A stretch of DNA of 38,529 bases, taken from NCBI GenBank assembly GCA_016866335.1, contig VGMT01000004.1, positions 79,294 through 117,822 of the forward strand, read 5' to 3'. Position numbers and translations under genes: made by a program. The notes under the pieces were generated by a model. It was given only the letters and a program-made list of their open reading frames with translations, was not told where the DNA came from and did no database searches. Source of the stretch: Bacteroidota bacterium. Lineage in GTDB: Bacteria; Bacteroidota; Bacteroidia; CAIKAF01. Positions 8,619 through 17,565 of this stretch are shown here, piece after piece; positions within the stretch are counted from its first letter, which is position 1, and each line of letters opens with the position of its first letter.

Positions 8619-9587
8619 TTAGAATGATGGGCAACGGACAGTGCGGAAACGTCGCATAGGTTGACGGCACGGAATTTTTAAGCCCAATGAAATTTCATGC
8701 GACCCCGCTGTACGGTTTGTAAGGCGAGAAATAGTCACGTCATACGAATATCCAATGCGCCATGTGTCGCGCTGCAATCCGAACAAGGCTATGAACGAAT
8801 CGTTGTTCCTATACCATATACCACCAACCACAGGCCCTTTTCCAGCATACAAACCTATGTTGAGTTGGTAAAACGACTGCTGCAACATGAACAATACGTT
8901 GGGCGAAATAAACAAATCGCCAGAATATTTACGGCGTTTACCCAAGGGAATCATCGCCCCAAAGTGAGTGGTTAACTTAAAGGGCAACGCACTGGCACCC
9001 AAAAAACCCTCATTTGGCTGAGTAATATGATGAATAGCCGCACCACCATAGAAAATTTGATTGTATAGCACCGCTCCAGCTGCAAAATCAATCATAACCT
9101 TCTCATCGTTATCAAATACCTCCTGAGTTGCATAAATAAACCCGTACCGGTCATCAATCTGGTCTCCAAAAGTCAGTTTGCTCACATCCAAACTACGTTG
9201 CAATATTCCAACCTCAGCTGCAATTCGAAGGCTGGCTTTGCGCGACAGCTTGATCAAATAAGAATACGAAACAGCAAAATTATGCGATGTAATGGTATTG
9301 GTACCTGCCTCATCACGCATCATCCGAATTCCAATACCGCCTTGCAATGCATCAAAATGCTGGTCGTACGAAACGGCATACGTCCTGTAATTACCAGATA
9401 TACCTGTCCACTGAAAACGGCTATTCATTGAGATGCGCGGGCACCGTACCGAACCCGCAAACGCAGGGTTTAAATAAATCTGATTGGCATAGAATTGGGT
9501 GAACTGCGGATCTTGAGCCTCAGCCGTAACCACGGTCAACCCCCCGGCCAACATAAACAATATTTTCTTGAAAATGCGATTCACCAT
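8619..9587 (-). CDS. Type IX secretion system membrane protein, PorP/SprF family
   Basis: PorP/SprF proteins are outer-membrane beta-barrels tied to type IX secretion and, in gliding species, to SprB secretion. The 322-residue product has a signal peptide (residues 1 to about 25, ending TAEAQ) and the hallmark 'DPQFTQFYANQIYLNPAFAGS', then alternating amphipathic strands with many aromatic residues, as expected of a barrel. The phylum usually has several paralogues, each paired with a different secreted protein, so the specific partner is unknown. The gene lies upstream of gldJ on the same strand and is divergent from porU. A TATCTTTG box lies 25 nt before its start. Confidence 0.9.
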   Translation of the reverse strand: MVNRIFKKILFMLAGGLTVVTAEAQDPQFTQFYANQIYLNPAFAGSVRCPRISMNSRFQWTGISGNYRTYAVSYDQHFDALQGGIGIRMMRDEAGTNTITSHNFAVSYSYLIKLSRKASLRIAAEVGILQRSLDVSKLTFGDQIDDRYGFIYATQEVFDNDEKVMIDFAAGAVLYNQIFYGGAAIHHITQPNEGFLGASALPFKLTTHFGAMIPLGKRRKYSGDLFISPNVLFMLQQSFYQLNIGLYAGKGPVVGGIWYRNNDSFIALFGLQRDTWRIGYSYDVTISRLTNRTAGSHEISLGLKIPCRQPMRRFRTVRCPSF

Positions 9588-9612
9588 AACTGAAGAATGG
9601 TCATATGAGGTT

Positions 9613-9620
9613 CAAAGATA
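9613..9620 (-). promoter_or_regulatory. -7 box for the porP/sprF-like gene
   Basis: TATCTTTG on the minus strand, 25 nt upstream of the ATG at 9587, matches TAnnTTTG. No convincing -33 element is seen. The 324-bp divergent region up to porU also holds an AT-rich hairpin around 9650-9671 (TTTTAACAT-TTTG-ATGTTGAAA) and no gene I can support. Confidence 0.5.
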
Positions 9621-9911
9621 AGAAAATCGTGTAAAGTTAGAACATATTTTAACATTTTGATGTTGAAATGTGCCACAAACAGCAGACAATTTTGTTTTCC
9701 AAGGGGCTGCATACCGATTTATTTTCATCAATTCCCTTTTTCTACCCAATACTAAACTCCTTGTTTTTGCGTTCAATATCCTCTTTTAATCTTAATTGTA
9801 CCATAAAGATACACGACTTTCTCCATTATGTCAATGGCTCCCCTTCAACTTTTCCTTTTCAATCCCTTTGGGCCTTGCCTTAATGCCGCCCAGGTTGTAC
9901 CTTTACCCCTC

Positions 9912-12900
9912 ATGAAAAACATTGCTGTTTTTTTTCTGTCCTGTTCTTTTTTGACGGCTTTTTCTCAAAAGAGCCTCGAAACGGTTTCATTGGATTTGAC
10001 ACTTGCCTCTACCTTAAATGCTGACGGACATGTTCAATTTCATGGTAAAAACGCTTTTTTTGATTGCGAATACCCTGCTTGGTCTATCGTTTTGTCCGGT
10101 CATCAAACAGCATCGGCCCCCTCGGTTTCTTTTTTGACCTTCGATACCCTCAACTTTCCTTTATTTGTTGAAAACCCTATTCCCGTCCATTCGGCTTTTA
10201 AACAAATTAAATTCTTGCCCTTCTCTATTCGAGGACAATCCTTTTTGCGAATTATTGGCCCAGCTTTTTTGGTTGACGACCATAACAACGTTTTGATTCC
10301 AAAAGAGGTTTTGATGACCCCATCAGCCCAAACTAAATTACCCCAATGTTCAATTCAAACTACGATGGCCGCCAATTCCGCCATAGGTCAAGGTGCTTGG
10401 TTTAAAATTGGAATGTTGAATGAAGGTGTGCACAGATTAGATTATGAACAGCTTTTTCAGTGGCAAATTATTTCGGCCCCTTTGCCTTCATCTCTAATTG
10501 GATTGGTTGGAAATGGAGGATACCGACTCCCCGAAGACCTTAACCAGCCACGCCCAAACGACCTGAATTCTATACCTATTTTTATGGTCGATGGCGGTGA
10601 TGATCAGTTCGGCCCAGGTGATTATTTCTTATATTATACCCACGGATTAAAAAATTGGACTTGGAACGGGCAAGAATATGTCCACGACAACAATATATAC
10701 AGCGACACCATTTATGCCTTCTTAAGCCCAAATCAACCAGGGCCCCGCTTGTCTGTTCAGCCTATGCCCACTGGAATCCCTACTTATGTTTCTACCAAAG
10801 GAGATTTTTTTCAATGGATTGAAGAGGATAAACAAAACTTGATTAAATCCGGTCGAAAATGGTTTGGTGATGTGTTTAGCTTCACCAATTCATACTCTTA
10901 CCCCTTTAACCTATCGGCATTTAATCCTGGCGATTCGGTTGTTTTAAGAGTCGCTACCGCCGCCCGTTGCGTTAGCTGCTCATCAAACTTCAGCTTTTTT
11001 GCAAACGGCAACCTTGTTGGCTCCTCCACTCTAGGTCAGGTTTCAAGCAATTATGCGGGAAATTACATTACAGAAAACACGTTCACTTCTAAGGTTCCTG
11101 TAAACGCTTCAAATTTAACGATTCAGGTCAGCAGAACCGACCCCCAGTCCGGATCCGAAGACCAACGTGCCTGGCTTGATTTTGTTACCATTCACTACCG
11201 CCCAACTCTTCAATTCACCGGTCAACCGTTTGTTTTTCAAGATTACCTGGCACAAGGATTCGCCGAATACCGAATTGCCAATCCCAACATCCCTTTGCAA
11301 GTTTGGAAAGTCGATGATATGGCCAATGTGCAGGTTCTCAGTACGGCATCTGGAACTGCTTTCAATTATGTTCGGGTTCCCAATTCTGAATTTGGAAAAT
11401 ATGCGGTTTTTGGTTCCCCTTCCTCCTTGCCGACACCCCTCTTTTATGGAGCAGTTCCAAACCAAAACCTTCACGCTTTGGTCGCTTCCGACCCAGTCCC
11501 AGATCTGCTCATTGTTACCCACCCTTCCCTACTTGAACCCGCTGAAGAACTTGCCGAAATGCATCAGATTCAAGATGGTATGACCGTCCATTTGCTCACA
11601 ACCACCCAGATTTTTAATGAGTATTCAAGCGGAGCTCAAGATATTACAGCAATCCGTGATTTTGTGCGCAGTTATTTCCAACTGCGTGGCGATTCCATTG
11701 GACCTCGTTACCTCATGCTGTATGGCTCCGGAAGCTTTGATTACCTCCCTCACCGAAACCGCTTGTCAGCCCCCAACCATAACCTTGTCCCATCTTTCCA
11801 AACCTGGGATTCTAGAAGCCGAAGCGGCGGCTCACACCCATCCGATTTTTTCTACGCCTCCTTTAGCCCCAATACCAGCAGCGATGGGGTGGTAAACAGC
11901 AGCACTCCAATTTGGCTGGGAATCGGTCGTGTCCTAGCTGCCACCGCAAACGAAGGCTTTGCCTACAATAGAAAGGTTCTTCACTACCAGGAAAACAACC
12001 AATGCCTTGGGGATTGGCGCAACACCGTCACCCTGTTCTCAGACGACATGGAAGCCTCCTGGGAAAGCAGTTTCCTAACTGATAACGAATGGATTTACAA
12101 TTGGCTTAAATCAAACAAACCCGTTTGGAACGTCGATAAAATTTACATCGATGCTTTTCAACAAAATACCACCGCTGGTCAACGCTACCCCGAAGCCAAC
12201 GATTACCTAAACCGCAGAATCAACAAGGGGACCCTGTTTTTGAACTACATCGGGCACGGAGGCGAATCCGGCCTTACAGCCGAACGCGTACTGCAAATTG
12301 ATGACATTGAAAAGTGGTCCAATTCAAATCAATTCTCCATTTTTTCAACCGCAACCTGCACCTTTACCCGTTTCGATGACCCTACCTTCGAATCGGCAGG
12401 AGTGCGTGTTCTGCAGCGTGAAAATAAAGGAGCTGTTGCCCTTCTAAGTACAGTGCGTGCCATTCCTGTTGTGCCAACTTACCTCAAAAAATGGACGGAA
12501 GTTACCTTTGGCGCATTCGATGCCGACGATACTCGCCTTGGTGATATTCTATTTGAGTCCCGAAAATGCATTCCAAGCTGCGACGGTGGCGAAAACAACA
12601 TCCTGCTGTTTGGAGATCCCGCCCTAAGGCCCGCTTACCCCCGCTATTTGGTCCTTACCGATAGCATCAACGGCCTACCACTAAACCTCCAATCTTTCAA
12701 CGACACCCTTAAAGCCACCGACGTGGTGCGAATCAGCGGCAAAATCACCTCGCGCGATAGCCTTTTGCTGGATTCTTTTAATGGCATCATTTCGGTAACT
12801 GTTTTTGACAAGCCCCAACAACTTAAAACATTAAAAAACGACGCGGCAGGTCTTAATTTTGATTTTGAACTCCAAAATTCGGTTGTTTTCCGAGGACAAG

Positions 12901-13733
12901 CCAGCGTCCAAAATGGACGGTGGAGCCTTCAGTTTAAGGTGCCTCTTGACATAAATTACCTGGTAGGTGAAGGTAAAATTAGCTACTATGCCCACAATGG
13001 GAATGTCGATGCCCATGGTTATGAAGCAAATATTAAGGTCGGAGGGGCCTCTGGAAATTGCCAAGATGACCACCTTGGACCTGACATTAACCTATTTATG
13101 AACGACTCCCTTTTCGTTGATTTAGGTATTACCAACGATTCCCCCATTTTCTACGCCGAACTATTCGACCAAAGTGGAATCAATACCGCAAACGGCGGAA
13201 TCGGCCACGAAATTCAACTTAGTCTTAAGGGACCCGTTAATCAGACCTTTTACCTTAACGATTACTACGAGGCCGCTATCAACAGCTATCAATCCGGTTC
13301 GCTTAAATTTCAACTTAAAAATTTGCCCGAAGGCTTTTACACCGCCGAACTCCTTGTTTGGGATGCCTGCAACCGCGCCAGCCGAAAATCCCTACACTTT
13401 ACCGTGGTCGGAAATCAACCCAATATTATCCGGGTTGAAACTTGGCCAAATCCCTTCGACCAATCCACCTCAATTACCTTTCAACACAACCTGGCAGGCC
13501 GCGAAGTGCAAGTCAAAGCCCGAATTACTACCCCAACCGGCACCCTCGTTAGGGAATTCAACTGGACAGGCAAACCCGACGGCTTTCAAGGCGTAAATTT
13601 AAACTGGGATGGCCGAAACAGCAGCGGATCCCGCGTTAGCCCAGGCATGTATATCGTGTCGGTCGATTTAACAGACGAGTTCAACCAAACCATCTCTGGG
13701 CACGCCCGCGTTATTTATGCCGGACATCCATAA
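9912..13733 (+). CDS. porU: Type IX secretion system sortase PorU (gingipain-like C25 peptidase)
   Basis: PorU sits on the outer surface, removes the C-terminal sorting domain of type IX cargo proteins and attaches them to a glycolipid. I start at 9912, which gives a normal signal peptide (MKNIAVFFLSCSFLTAFSQ) and a protein of 1273 residues, close to other PorU proteins. A start at 9828 would add 28 residues before the signal peptide. The C25 catalytic dyad is visible: H782 in 'YIGHGGESG' and C816 in 'STATCTFTRFD'. The C-terminal ~90 residues ('VETWPNPFDQST...GMYIVSVDLTDEFNQ') form a sorting-type domain, which PorU is known to retain. It lies 55 bp upstream of porV and probably forms an operon with it. 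Confidence 0.93.
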   Translation: MKNIAVFFLSCSFLTAFSQKSLETVSLDLTLASTLNADGHVQFHGKNAFFDCEYPAWSIVLSGHQTASAPSVSFLTFDTLNFPLFVENPIPVHSAFKQIKFLPFSIRGQSFLRIIGPAFLVDDHNNVLIPKEVLMTPSAQTKLPQCSIQTTMAANSAIGQGAWFKIGMLNEGVHRLDYEQLFQWQIISAPLPSSLIGLVGNGGYRLPEDLNQPRPNDLNSIPIFMVDGGDDQFGPGDYFLYYTHGLKNWTWNGQEYVHDNNIYSDTIYAFLSPNQPGPRLSVQPMPTGIPTYVSTKGDFFQWIEEDKQNLIKSGRKWFGDVFSFTNSYSYPFNLSAFNPGDSVVLRVATAARCVSCSSNFSFFANGNLVGSSTLGQVSSNYAGNYITENTFTSKVPVNASNLTIQVSRTDPQSGSEDQRAWLDFVTIHYRPTLQFTGQPFVFQDYLAQGFAEYRIANPNIPLQVWKVDDMANVQVLSTASGTAFNYVRVPNSEFGKYAVFGSPSSLPTPLFYGAVPNQNLHALVASDPVPDLLIVTHPSLLEPAEELAEMHQIQDGMTVHLLTTTQIFNEYSSGAQDITAIRDFVRSYFQLRGDSIGPRYLMLYGSGSFDYLPHRNRLSAPNHNLVPSFQTWDSRSRSGGSHPSDFFYASFSPNTSSDGVVNSSTPIWLGIGRVLAATANEGFAYNRKVLHYQENNQCLGDWRNTVTLFSDDMEASWESSFLTDNEWIYNWLKSNKPVWNVDKIYIDAFQQNTTAGQRYPEANDYLNRRINKGTLFLNYIGHGGESGLTAERVLQIDDIEKWSNSNQFSIFSTATCTFTRFDDPTFESAGVRVLQRENKGAVALLSTVRAIPVVPTYLKKWTEVTFGAFDADDTRLGDILFESRKCIPSCDGGENNILLFGDPALRPAYPRYLVLTDSINGLPLNLQSFNDTLKATDVVRISGKITSRDSLLLDSFNGIISVTVFDKPQQLKTLKNDAAGLNFDFELQNSVVFRGQASVQNGRWSLQFKVPLDINYLVGEGKISYYAHNGNVDAHGYEANIKVGGASGNCQDDHLGPDINLFMNDSLFVDLGITNDSPIFYAELFDQSGINTANGGIGHEIQLSLKGPVNQTFYLNDYYEAAINSYQSGSLKFQLKNLPEGFYTAELLVWDACNRASRKSLHFTVVGNQPNIIRVETWPNPFDQSTSITFQHNLAGREVQVKARITTPTGTLVREFNWTGKPDGFQGVNLNWDGRNSSGSRVSPGMYIVSVDLTDEFNQTISGHARVIYAGHP

Positions 13734-13755
13734 CCAATATTTAAGTAAACTGACC

Positions 13756-13763
13756 TATATTTG
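13756..13763 (+). promoter_or_regulatory. -7 box upstream of porV
   Basis: TATATTTG matches TAnnTTTG 25 nt before the porV ATG, so porV may have its own promoter besides readthrough from porU. No -33 TTTG is seen at the expected spacing. Confidence 0.5.
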
Positions 13764-13788
13764 CACAGCAGGAATCTTATTGTAAATC

Positions 13789-14973
13789 ATGCAAACATCT
13801 AAATATTTAGCCTTGGCCGGCCTGTCATTGGGGCTGCCAATCAATACAATTCAGGCCCAAGGCAACGACCCTACCCGCGTTGTAACTACATCTGTCCCCT
13901 TCCTTGTCATCGGTCCCGATGCCCGCGCCGGTGGAATGGCCGACCAAGGCGTTTCAACCTCAGCCGACGCAAACTCCCTGCATTGGAATGTGGCCAAACT
14001 TGCCTTCGTTGAAAAACCCATGGGAATGTCCGTTTCCTACACTCCCTGGTTACGGAACCTGGTCCCAGACATCAACCTTGCTTACGTTGGCTTTTATGGA
14101 AAAATCAACGAACGCTTCACCGTCGGTGCTGCCCTAAGGTACTTCAATATGGGCGATATTAATTTTACCGACGAAGTGGGCATGTTCATGGGCACATTTA
14201 CCCCCAATGAACTGGCCATTGATGCCGGCGGCTCTTTGCTCTTGTCTGAGTATTGGAGTATGGGTATAACCTTTAAATTCATCAGTTCAAACCTTACCTT
14301 AGGTCAACAAGTGAACGGTCAACCCACCCAACCTGGCTTGGCGGGCGCAGGAGACCTTGGTTTTTATTTTCAAAAACCCGGAGGCAAAATCGGTGGACTC
14401 CCCATGCTTTATCGCTTTGGAACCGCTATTCAAAACATCGGTTCTAAAATCGATTACGGCAGCGCTCGCGGCCCTGAATGGATTCCCGTCAACTTTAGAC
14501 TCGGCGGTGGAGCAGAAGTCAAAATCGACGATTACAACCGCATAGCCCTGAACCTGGAAGTGAGCAAACTGCTGGTACCCACTCCCCCCGAAACCAACCT
14601 GACTGGTGATACCATTATTGCAGGACAAGACCGCGATCGCCCTGTTCTTACCGGTATGTTTACCAGCTTGGGCGATGCGCCTGGCACCGGAATCTACGGT
14701 AGCGTCTTCGAAGAAGAAATGGATGAATTCGTATGGAGCATCGCCGCCGAGTATTGGTACGGCAACGTTCTGGCGGTTCGTTCCGGATTTTTCTACGAAT
14801 CACCCCGCAAAGGCAACCGTCAATACATAACCCTGGGCGCAGGCCTTCGCTACAAAGTCTTCGGCCTAGATTTCGCTTACGTATTGCCCGTCGGCGGTCG
14901 CACAAACCCCCTTTCCAACACCCTGCGCTTTACGCTCAGCTTCGATTTCGCGAAAGGTTTCGGAAAAAATTAA
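13789..14973 (+). CDS. porV: Type IX secretion outer membrane channel protein PorV (LptO)
   Basis: PorV is an outer-membrane beta-barrel that collects cargo from the SprA translocon and delivers it to PorU. The 394-residue product has a signal peptide ending near IQAQG and the family motif 'PFLVIGPDARAGGMADQGVSTSAD', followed by 'SLHWNVAKLAF' and many amphipathic strands. It ends in an aromatic beta-strand ('LRFTLSFDF'), as outer-membrane proteins do. The length and motif order match PorV of Flavobacterium and Porphyromonas. It follows porU in the same direction, and a GC-rich structured repeat begins 44 nt after its stop. Confidence 0.93.
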   Translation: MQTSKYLALAGLSLGLPINTIQAQGNDPTRVVTTSVPFLVIGPDARAGGMADQGVSTSADANSLHWNVAKLAFVEKPMGMSVSYTPWLRNLVPDINLAYVGFYGKINERFTVGAALRYFNMGDINFTDEVGMFMGTFTPNELAIDAGGSLLLSEYWSMGITFKFISSNLTLGQQVNGQPTQPGLAGAGDLGFYFQKPGGKIGGLPMLYRFGTAIQNIGSKIDYGSARGPEWIPVNFRLGGGAEVKIDDYNRIALNLEVSKLLVPTPPETNLTGDTIIAGQDRDRPVLTGMFTSLGDAPGTGIYGSVFEEEMDEFVWSIAAEYWYGNVLAVRSGFFYESPRKGNRQYITLGAGLRYKVFGLDFAYVLPVGGRTNPLSNTLRFTLSFDFAKGFGKN

Positions 14974-15016
14974 GCAAAACTTTCTTGCCAATTCCCCTCA
15001 AAATTAGTTTTTGGGA

Positions 15017-15165
15017 GGGCGGTGGCCGGGCTTTCAGCAGTAGTCCTCGCCAAAAGCAGGGCATGCTGCGTCCTTTGTGTGGCTCCTAAAGTCGCCCACA
15101 AAGGCCTGCGCATTCCGCCGCTTTTGGCTGTGGGCTACTTGCTTCAATCCCTACCGCAGGCCACC
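15017..15165 (+). repeat. GC-rich structured dispersed repeat, copy A
   Basis: About 149 bp, oriented with its CGGGCTTTC motif (15027-15035) at the 5' end and TCAATCCCTACCGC at the 3' end. It folds as one long hairpin. The ends pair as GGTGGCC (15021-15027) with GGCCACC (15159-15165). Then AGCAGTAG pairs with CTAC-T-TGCT (15135-15143), and GCCAAAAGC (15049-15057) with GCTTTTGGC (15120-15128). At the tip TTTGTG-T-GGC pairs with GCC-CACAAA around the loop TCCTAAAGTC (15084-15093). Sense to and 44 nt after porV. Related copies lie at 18605, 31089 and 37367. Confidence 0.8.
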
Positions 15166-15173
15166 TAAAACCT

Positions 15174-15248
15174 AAAAGGGCAATCAATATTTTCATTTGC
15201 AGTTAGAAAGCGTTAAGCAGCAATACTGCATTCAAATCAATCTTTCCT
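15174..15248. repeat. Left 75-bp direct repeat flanking the insertion sequence
   Basis: This stretch, starting AAAAGGGCAATCAATATT, recurs at 16897-16971 immediately outside the other end of the element. The two copies differ only at two adjacent bases (TT here, CG there). It fits a target duplication made on insertion. IS1634-family elements are known for unusually long and variable duplications. Confidence 0.85.
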
Positions 15249-15275
15249 CCTGACTTCCGCACAGGGACACCCAAA

Positions 15276-16781
15276 CTAAAACCCGAACAATTCTTGTAGT
15301 TGTTTTTGCTCTTCGGTAAGTAAAATTGTTTTTTTTATTTCTTGCTGGTCTGGTGTCGTGAAGGTAATTTCATGGATATTTTGGACAATTTCGATTACTT
15401 TTTCAGCGGTCAGGTTGGATTTTTTGACTTTGAGAACTCTTTCCAATTCTTTGTAAACTTTATAGGCAGTAAAATTCAGGCATATATGGGCTTCTATTCT
15501 TTGCTTTTTGTAGTGATAGACTGGCCTAATCTTGAGCTCGTTCTTTGCAATGCGAAAAGCCTTTTCTATTTGCCACAAGTGTCGATAGTTTTCTAGAACA
15601 TCTTCTTTACTCATCTGGGAATTGGTCAGATAGCCTTTCAATCCATCCCATCTTCTGTCTTGATTGATTTTATCCTGATCAACCATGATGGTAACTTCGC
15701 CTTCCATTTTGAGGAATTTATTGTAGCCTTTATTGTTGATGTTGGACTTGGTGAGTCTGCCTGTTTTTAGTAGCTTTTCAAGCCTTCTTATTCCCCTTTC
15801 CCTATTGAACCTGTCCTTTTTTGCGCGGACTTCTGAATAGGCCACAATCAGACTTAAACCATCTTTTCTAATAATTTTGCTTTTGTCTTTTTTCAAGTCA
15901 ATCTTTAAAATCTCTCGTTTTATTGACTCCTTTTCGTTTTTAATTCTTGCTCCAAGGATAAATTCATATCCTCGGCTCATGAGCTCTTCAACGTTTTTGT
16001 TTGACAGTAGTCCTGTATCCGCCACAACAGTGAGTTGATTAAAACAATACTTCTCTCGAAAACCATCTAAAACAGGCAAAAATGTATCTCCTTCGTATTT
16101 ATTGCCTTCAAAAATGTCGTATGCCAGCGGATAAGCATCTTTACTTACTAGCAAACCAAGAATAATTTGAGGGTGTTGGGCTTTGCCATCTTTTGAAAAG
16201 CCTGTTCTGCGAATCTCATCTTCTCGCTCAATCTCAAAATAAATTGTAGTGACGTCATAAAAAACAGCATGTATCGAACCACCCAATATCTGTAAGGTGT
16301 GATTAAAGCTGATTTGTTGAATAGTCTCTTTATATCTGCCATGAAGCTTGTCCATGAATCTGTAAACCTCATCCTCAGTAATGGATTTATGCTCGTAGCG
16401 ATACAGATACTCAGTTGTCTTTAGTTTACTCTTGGGATAAACGAGTCTATAAAGCACTAAATCTTTAAATAAAGAATCGTCAATCGAGTCAAAACCAATT
16501 TGGTTGAATATTTTTCCCAAAACACGTTGAATCCCAACCAACTTGAGCGACGAAATGGATGATAGTACTTCCTCATAAGCCTGCTTATGATCTGTAAAAT
16601 CTAGTTCTTGAAGTCCTGTGTACTTCTGGATATATCGCTTGCCTTCGGCAAATAACCGGTCAATTTCTTCAGCATAGCTACTAGATCCAATGGTCTTCAA
16701 TACCTTGTACTTGCCCTGGCTCTTATCGATTACCTGAATACTGACAACACCACTCTTATTAAGCTTTTTGCAAACAAACAT
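15276..16781 (-). CDS. IS1634-family DDE transposase
   Basis: The 501-residue transposase starts at MFVCKKLNKSGVVSIQV, the usual N-terminus of this family; an upstream ATG at 16805 would add only eight residues. DDE positions are visible: the first Asp in 'VFYDVTTIYFE', the second in 'LTVVADTGLLS', and the Glu in the IS4-type signature 'YRHLWQIEKAFRIAK' (E followed by six residues and K). A downstream 'IRPVYHYKKQRIEAHI' completes the family pattern. No frameshift or stop breaks it, so it is probably active. A TACTTTTG box lies 4 nt before the ATG. Confidence 0.92.
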   Translation of the reverse strand: MFVCKKLNKSGVVSIQVIDKSQGKYKVLKTIGSSSYAEEIDRLFAEGKRYIQKYTGLQELDFTDHKQAYEEVLSSISSLKLVGIQRVLGKIFNQIGFDSIDDSLFKDLVLYRLVYPKSKLKTTEYLYRYEHKSITEDEVYRFMDKLHGRYKETIQQISFNHTLQILGGSIHAVFYDVTTIYFEIEREDEIRRTGFSKDGKAQHPQIILGLLVSKDAYPLAYDIFEGNKYEGDTFLPVLDGFREKYCFNQLTVVADTGLLSNKNVEELMSRGYEFILGARIKNEKESIKREILKIDLKKDKSKIIRKDGLSLIVAYSEVRAKKDRFNRERGIRRLEKLLKTGRLTKSNINNKGYNKFLKMEGEVTIMVDQDKINQDRRWDGLKGYLTNSQMSKEDVLENYRHLWQIEKAFRIAKNELKIRPVYHYKKQRIEAHICLNFTAYKVYKELERVLKVKKSNLTAEKVIEIVQNIHEITFTTPDQQEIKKTILLTEEQKQLQELFGF

Positions 16782-16785
16782 CACC

Positions 16786-16793
16786 CAAAAGTA
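16786..16793 (-). promoter_or_regulatory. -7 box 4 nt upstream of the transposase ATG
   Basis: TACTTTTG on the minus strand, then GGTG, then the ATG at 16781. This suggests a transcript starting at or very near the start codon. Confidence 0.4.
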
Positions 16794-16896
16794 AAACAAA
16801 CACACCTAGGACACCCAAAAACACCCAGGCAACAGAGCTATCTATTTAATATACAGATGATTAAAAAATATTAAGAAAAAGCCTGCGGAAGTCAGG

Positions 16897-16971
16897 AAAA
16901 GGGCAATCAATATTCGCATTTGCAGTTAGAAAGCGTTAAGCAGCAATACTGCATTCAAATCAATCTTTCCT
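16897..16971. repeat. Right 75-bp direct repeat flanking the insertion sequence
   Basis: Second copy of the 75-bp sequence at 15174-15248, abutting the right inverted repeat of the element; 73 of 75 positions match. Confidence 0.85.
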
Positions 16972-17565
16972 AATCCATTAAATTGGCCTTTCCCCTTGAC
17001 ACTTTGAAAATACACGCGTAACTTCGTAGCTCATCGATGAAACGTTAAAAAGAAAACTTCGTCACGTATTGGGGTGGCGAGGAATAGTTAGGGAACTTTT
17101 TGGAGTGAACTACGGGAATTTGGTGAAGCTGAAAAGCTGAACTAGGTTCGCCTTGGGGAGTCTCAGAAAAGCTTTCTGAATCCTGCAAAGGTAACTTTGC
17201 TGGAACAGAAGGCGGGAGCATGGGAATGAGACAGGATGAACTGGCATATTCATCCATTTTAGGTGAGGGTAAATTGAAAGGAGATTTGAGGAGAAGAGGG
17301 AAGAGGATGAGGAGGTCAAATTAAATTTCAAGATTTCTTAATGACGGAAGAAAAGTTCGGCAACCCGAAGGGTGCGTGGCAACCTTTTTTGGGTAAAGCT
17401 AAAGCGCAGCTTCTAGAAATTTGCATTGGCATTAACAGTAAACCCGTAAAGGGACGTTTAACCCCTTAGACCGGTCCCCCCAACTCCTTTAGGAATTCTA
17501 TTTCTAAATTGCATTTAGCCTGCTTTTTTCTATGTACATTTACACCCATAAAAAAATGCGAACCC
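16972..17565. other. Intergenic stretch without a confident gene
   Basis: About 590 bp between the insertion sequence and the DUF1295 gene. The part at 17240-17330 is purine-rich. A 42-codon frame at 17341-17469 (starting MTEEKFGNPKGAW) has a plausible composition, but I recognise no family and see no promoter box close to it. A TAACTTTG box at about 17191-17198 on the plus strand might start a transcript. I see no structured repeat copy here. Confidence 0.4.

Larger units (their letters stand above)
15249..16896 (-). mobile_element. IS1634-family (IS4-group) insertion sequence, 1648 bp
   Basis: The element is bounded by perfect 13-bp terminal inverted repeats, CCTGACTTCCGCA at 15249-15261 and its complement at 16884-16896. 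It carries one intact DDE transposase gene on the minus strand. Outside both ends lie 75-bp direct repeats with two mismatches. It is inserted between a GC-rich repeat and noncoding DNA downstream of porV and breaks no recognisable gene. The intact transposase and near-identical duplications point to a fairly recent insertion. Confidence 0.9.

Noticed and set aside
9828-9911. Upstream ATG extending PorU by 28 residues
   Set aside because: The extension lies before a good signal peptide and spans a likely promoter (TACCTTTA at about 9898); the start at 9912 is better.
14733-15089. A 118-codon frame overlapping the end of porV
   Set aside because: It is out of frame with a clear porV gene, rich in Arg and Pro from GC bias, and runs into repeat copy A.
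17341-17469. A 42-codon plus-strand frame (MTEEKFGNPKGAW...)
   Set aside because: No family resemblance and no nearby promoter; it is kept only as a note in the intergenic description.
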